From: Ignavibacteriales bacterium
Lineage (GTDB): Bacteria; Bacteroidota; Ignavibacteria; Ignavibacteriales; Melioribacteraceae
Direction of reading: 5' to 3'
DNA length: 64,000 nt
Assembly: GCA_020635275.1 (NCBI GenBank)
Contig: JACKAA010000003.1
Coordinates: forward strand, 310,001-374,000
Below, in pieces: positions 63,601 through 64,000 of this stretch (within the stretch, counting starts at the first letter, position 1; the number at the start of each line of letters is the position of its first letter). The position numbers and the translations under genes are program-made. The notes under the pieces are model-generated. The model searched no databases. It was not told the origin of the DNA and saw nothing but the letters and a program-made list of their open reading frames with translations.

Positions 63601-64000
63601 GATAAACTTAAAAATTTAGGCCCAATTAATCTTTTAGCATATTCGGAATATGAAGAAGAAAATGAGCGGTTGGAATTTTTACTTAACCAGAGAAACGACT
63701 TAATTGAATCAGAAAAAGATCTTATTAAAACTATAAAAGAAATTAATGAGTCTGCTCAATCAGTATTTTTGCAGACATATGATGAAATTCGCAAAAATTT
63801 TCAAACAATATTTCAATCATTATTTAATCCCGGTGATGAAGCTGATTTAATTTTAGAAGAAGGTGCAGATCCTTTAGAAGCAAAAATTGAAATAATTGCA
63901 AAACCTAAAGGTAAAAGACCAACCGGAATTGAATTACTTTCCGGAGGTGAAAAAACATTAACTGCAACAGCTTTACTTTTTGCAATTTACTTAGTTAAAC
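60643..64000 (+). CDS. smc: Chromosome segregation protein SMC, 3' end missing
   Basis: ATPase of the condensin complex that organises the chromosome. About 1119 residues are visible. Walker A GPNGCGKTN (residues 31-39) lies at the start, with FGFKSFANKT before it. A long coiled coil runs to a hinge at about 505-680 (GVSQGTKLLLESEGW, LADIGSPKEEYRLAIETVL), then a second coiled coil and the ABC signature LLSGGEKTLTATALLFAIY at 1098-1116 at the window edge. Walker B and the D loop lie outside. The start TTG 60643 has AAGAG eight nt upstream and is 10 nt after the previous gene. Partner genes scpA and scpB are not seen. Confidence 0.96.
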   Translation, partial: MHLSKLEIFGFKSFANKTVVNFTRGITGIVGPNGCGKTNIVDAIRWCLGEQKSSTLRSDKMENVIFNGTREKKPMGMAEVSLTIVNDKGILPTDFSEVTITRRIFRSGESEYLLNKNICRLKDITNLFMDTGMGTNAYSVIELKMVETILSNKTEERRRLFEEAAGVNKYKLRRRLSLNKLDEVKKDLTRVNDIVSEVEKTVRSLERQAKKADKYNQIQTELREKELDLARREFYLFSKQLESFQINNQTLTEEKNQIDKQIREIESLLMNFRHEISGIESEFRTKSQIQNELNDKIHNLHKNISVAEERAKSLNSNIYRFEENIKEYNFQKEEIEQNIVDYESEISELTSQLSEKDNQLNERKDLLEKNRQELLINRQNFKLQSDEFNAEQQIISTLQNEISNKEKSSENFNISINKLDNNIQQLTSNIAKSVGYLEDLENEKVQIQIKLKESEENFTRNSELKEKLDNEISGLRVKELEEKNNINNIKDKIEFFSTLINNLEGVSQGTKLLLESEGWTNNEKAILADIGSPKEEYRLAIETVLKNSLNNIVIQSSEDLKSAIEYLRKNDLGKASFIINNIFNRKTSLLDKINAYSLKKKYKKIEKESGFINWALEFIETEEKYLTYFKNSLKLTAVVKSLNDALGLNKKYPEFNFVSVNGEFLNNTGNLEAGSSEKLEDSLFGRRKLLENLKNEYPKLEQNLSVIRKSIEEKEDEVSRINLKVISDQGKILLNEINNIEKQISQLEFEKEKSNQDIEKIQNEIQEKVSELNLTEQNVANLKLDFEGKSSIIAAKKNELEVFENSLNEQENKYSELQSAYNNLQIEIERLRGEIQNKTNLLTKSSETKTSLISSVDRLENEIKNSHQEIESIQSLISDTQNEYDELVGEKNIGAEALSKIEEQLLSKKNESSEYEQKLNNVRNERQTISDNIHEIRVKQSETSIRFENLNNHIKDEYNIELEYQEFEDIETFDFKFVSAEVHDLRDKLKNLGPINLLAYSEYEEENERLEFLLNQRNDLIESEKDLIKTIKEINESAQSVFLQTYDEIRKNFQTIFQSLFNPGDEADLILEEGADPLEAKIEIIAKPKGKRPTGIELLSGGEKTLTATALLFAIYLVK

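Noticed and set aside
1..64000. tRNA genes, rRNA, CRISPR arrays, insertion sequences, prophage or integrase genes
   Set aside because: All intergenic gaps were read for T-loop-like GTTCRANYC, direct-repeat arrays and transposase-like frames; none was seen. Short or divergent RNAs could have been missed by eye.

Overview
The window is about 30% GC and reads as a stretch of ordinary chromosome from a Gram-negative bacterium of the Bacteroidota/Chlorobiota/Ignavibacteriota group, most likely an ignavibacterium-like lineage (inference from gene content, not from a database search). Pointers are the lpxC-fabZ fusion, fused secDF, BamA, TamB and lipid A/heptose genes (outer membrane with LPS), paired Skp/OmpH chaperones, many SpoIIE-type phosphatases, frequent TTG/GTG starts, often weak Shine-Dalgarno sites, and promoters of the form TTGACA-N17-TATATTTG. 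No tRNA, rRNA, CRISPR array, insertion sequence or phage gene was recognised.

Layout. 1-1067 (-): 5' part of a lysine 2,3-aminomutase gene, preceded by a long leader. 1399-5347 (-): two secreted DUF3857/transglutaminase-like proteins, one with the catalytic Cys and His and one without. 5423-6774 (+): lexA with a palindromic operator inside its own promoter, followed by a WYL-only mini-protein and a small protein with a possible degenerate nuclease fold. 6973-18098 (+): an envelope run of uppS, bamA, two skp-like genes, lpxD, lpxC-fabZ, lpxA, a LipM-like octanoyltransferase, a periplasmic propeller and hldA/hldC. 18091-27943 (+): tamB, rnr, and a large peptidase-propeller-barrel fusion. 27949-31346: an FmdB-type zinc ribbon (-), an LppM-like lipoprotein, prs, rplY and pth. 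31366-38210 (+): hppA, rpsF-ssb-rpsR-rplI and secDF. 38266-46614: an ECF-type sigma factor with a partner-switching set (three SpoIIE phosphatases, an RsbW-like kinase, a STAS protein, and a divergent second STAS protein). 46762-51938 (+): purA, an orphan histidine kinase, dCMP deaminase and ppk1. 51941-55868 (-): an iron-uptake operon of dtxR, a membrane-anchored DtxR-FeoA fusion, and FeoB split into G-protein and permease. 56020-64000 (+): mrp, nfu, tpiA, a membrane-bound GH2-like pseudoenzyme, and smc running off the right edge.

How it works together. The central + strand block builds the outer membrane: undecaprenyl phosphate, beta-barrel insertion, periplasmic chaperones, lipid A acylation and inner-core heptose. 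The sigma/SpoIIE block looks like a signal-integration hub in which three differently sensed phosphatases feed one or two STAS antagonists and one kinase. An ECF-type promoter abuts the sigma gene's GTG codon, suggesting autoregulation. The iron block couples metal sensing, a tethered regulator and transport in one operon. It lies divergently from an Fe-S carrier pair (mrp, nfu) with shared TACTTAA repeats between them.

The most unusual items are the membrane-tethered DtxR-FeoA protein, the sigma/partner-switching hub with its possibly leaderless promoter, the lexA-WYL-nuclease-like cassette, the GH2-like protein lacking the catalytic Asn-Glu, and the peptidase/propeller/barrel fusion.
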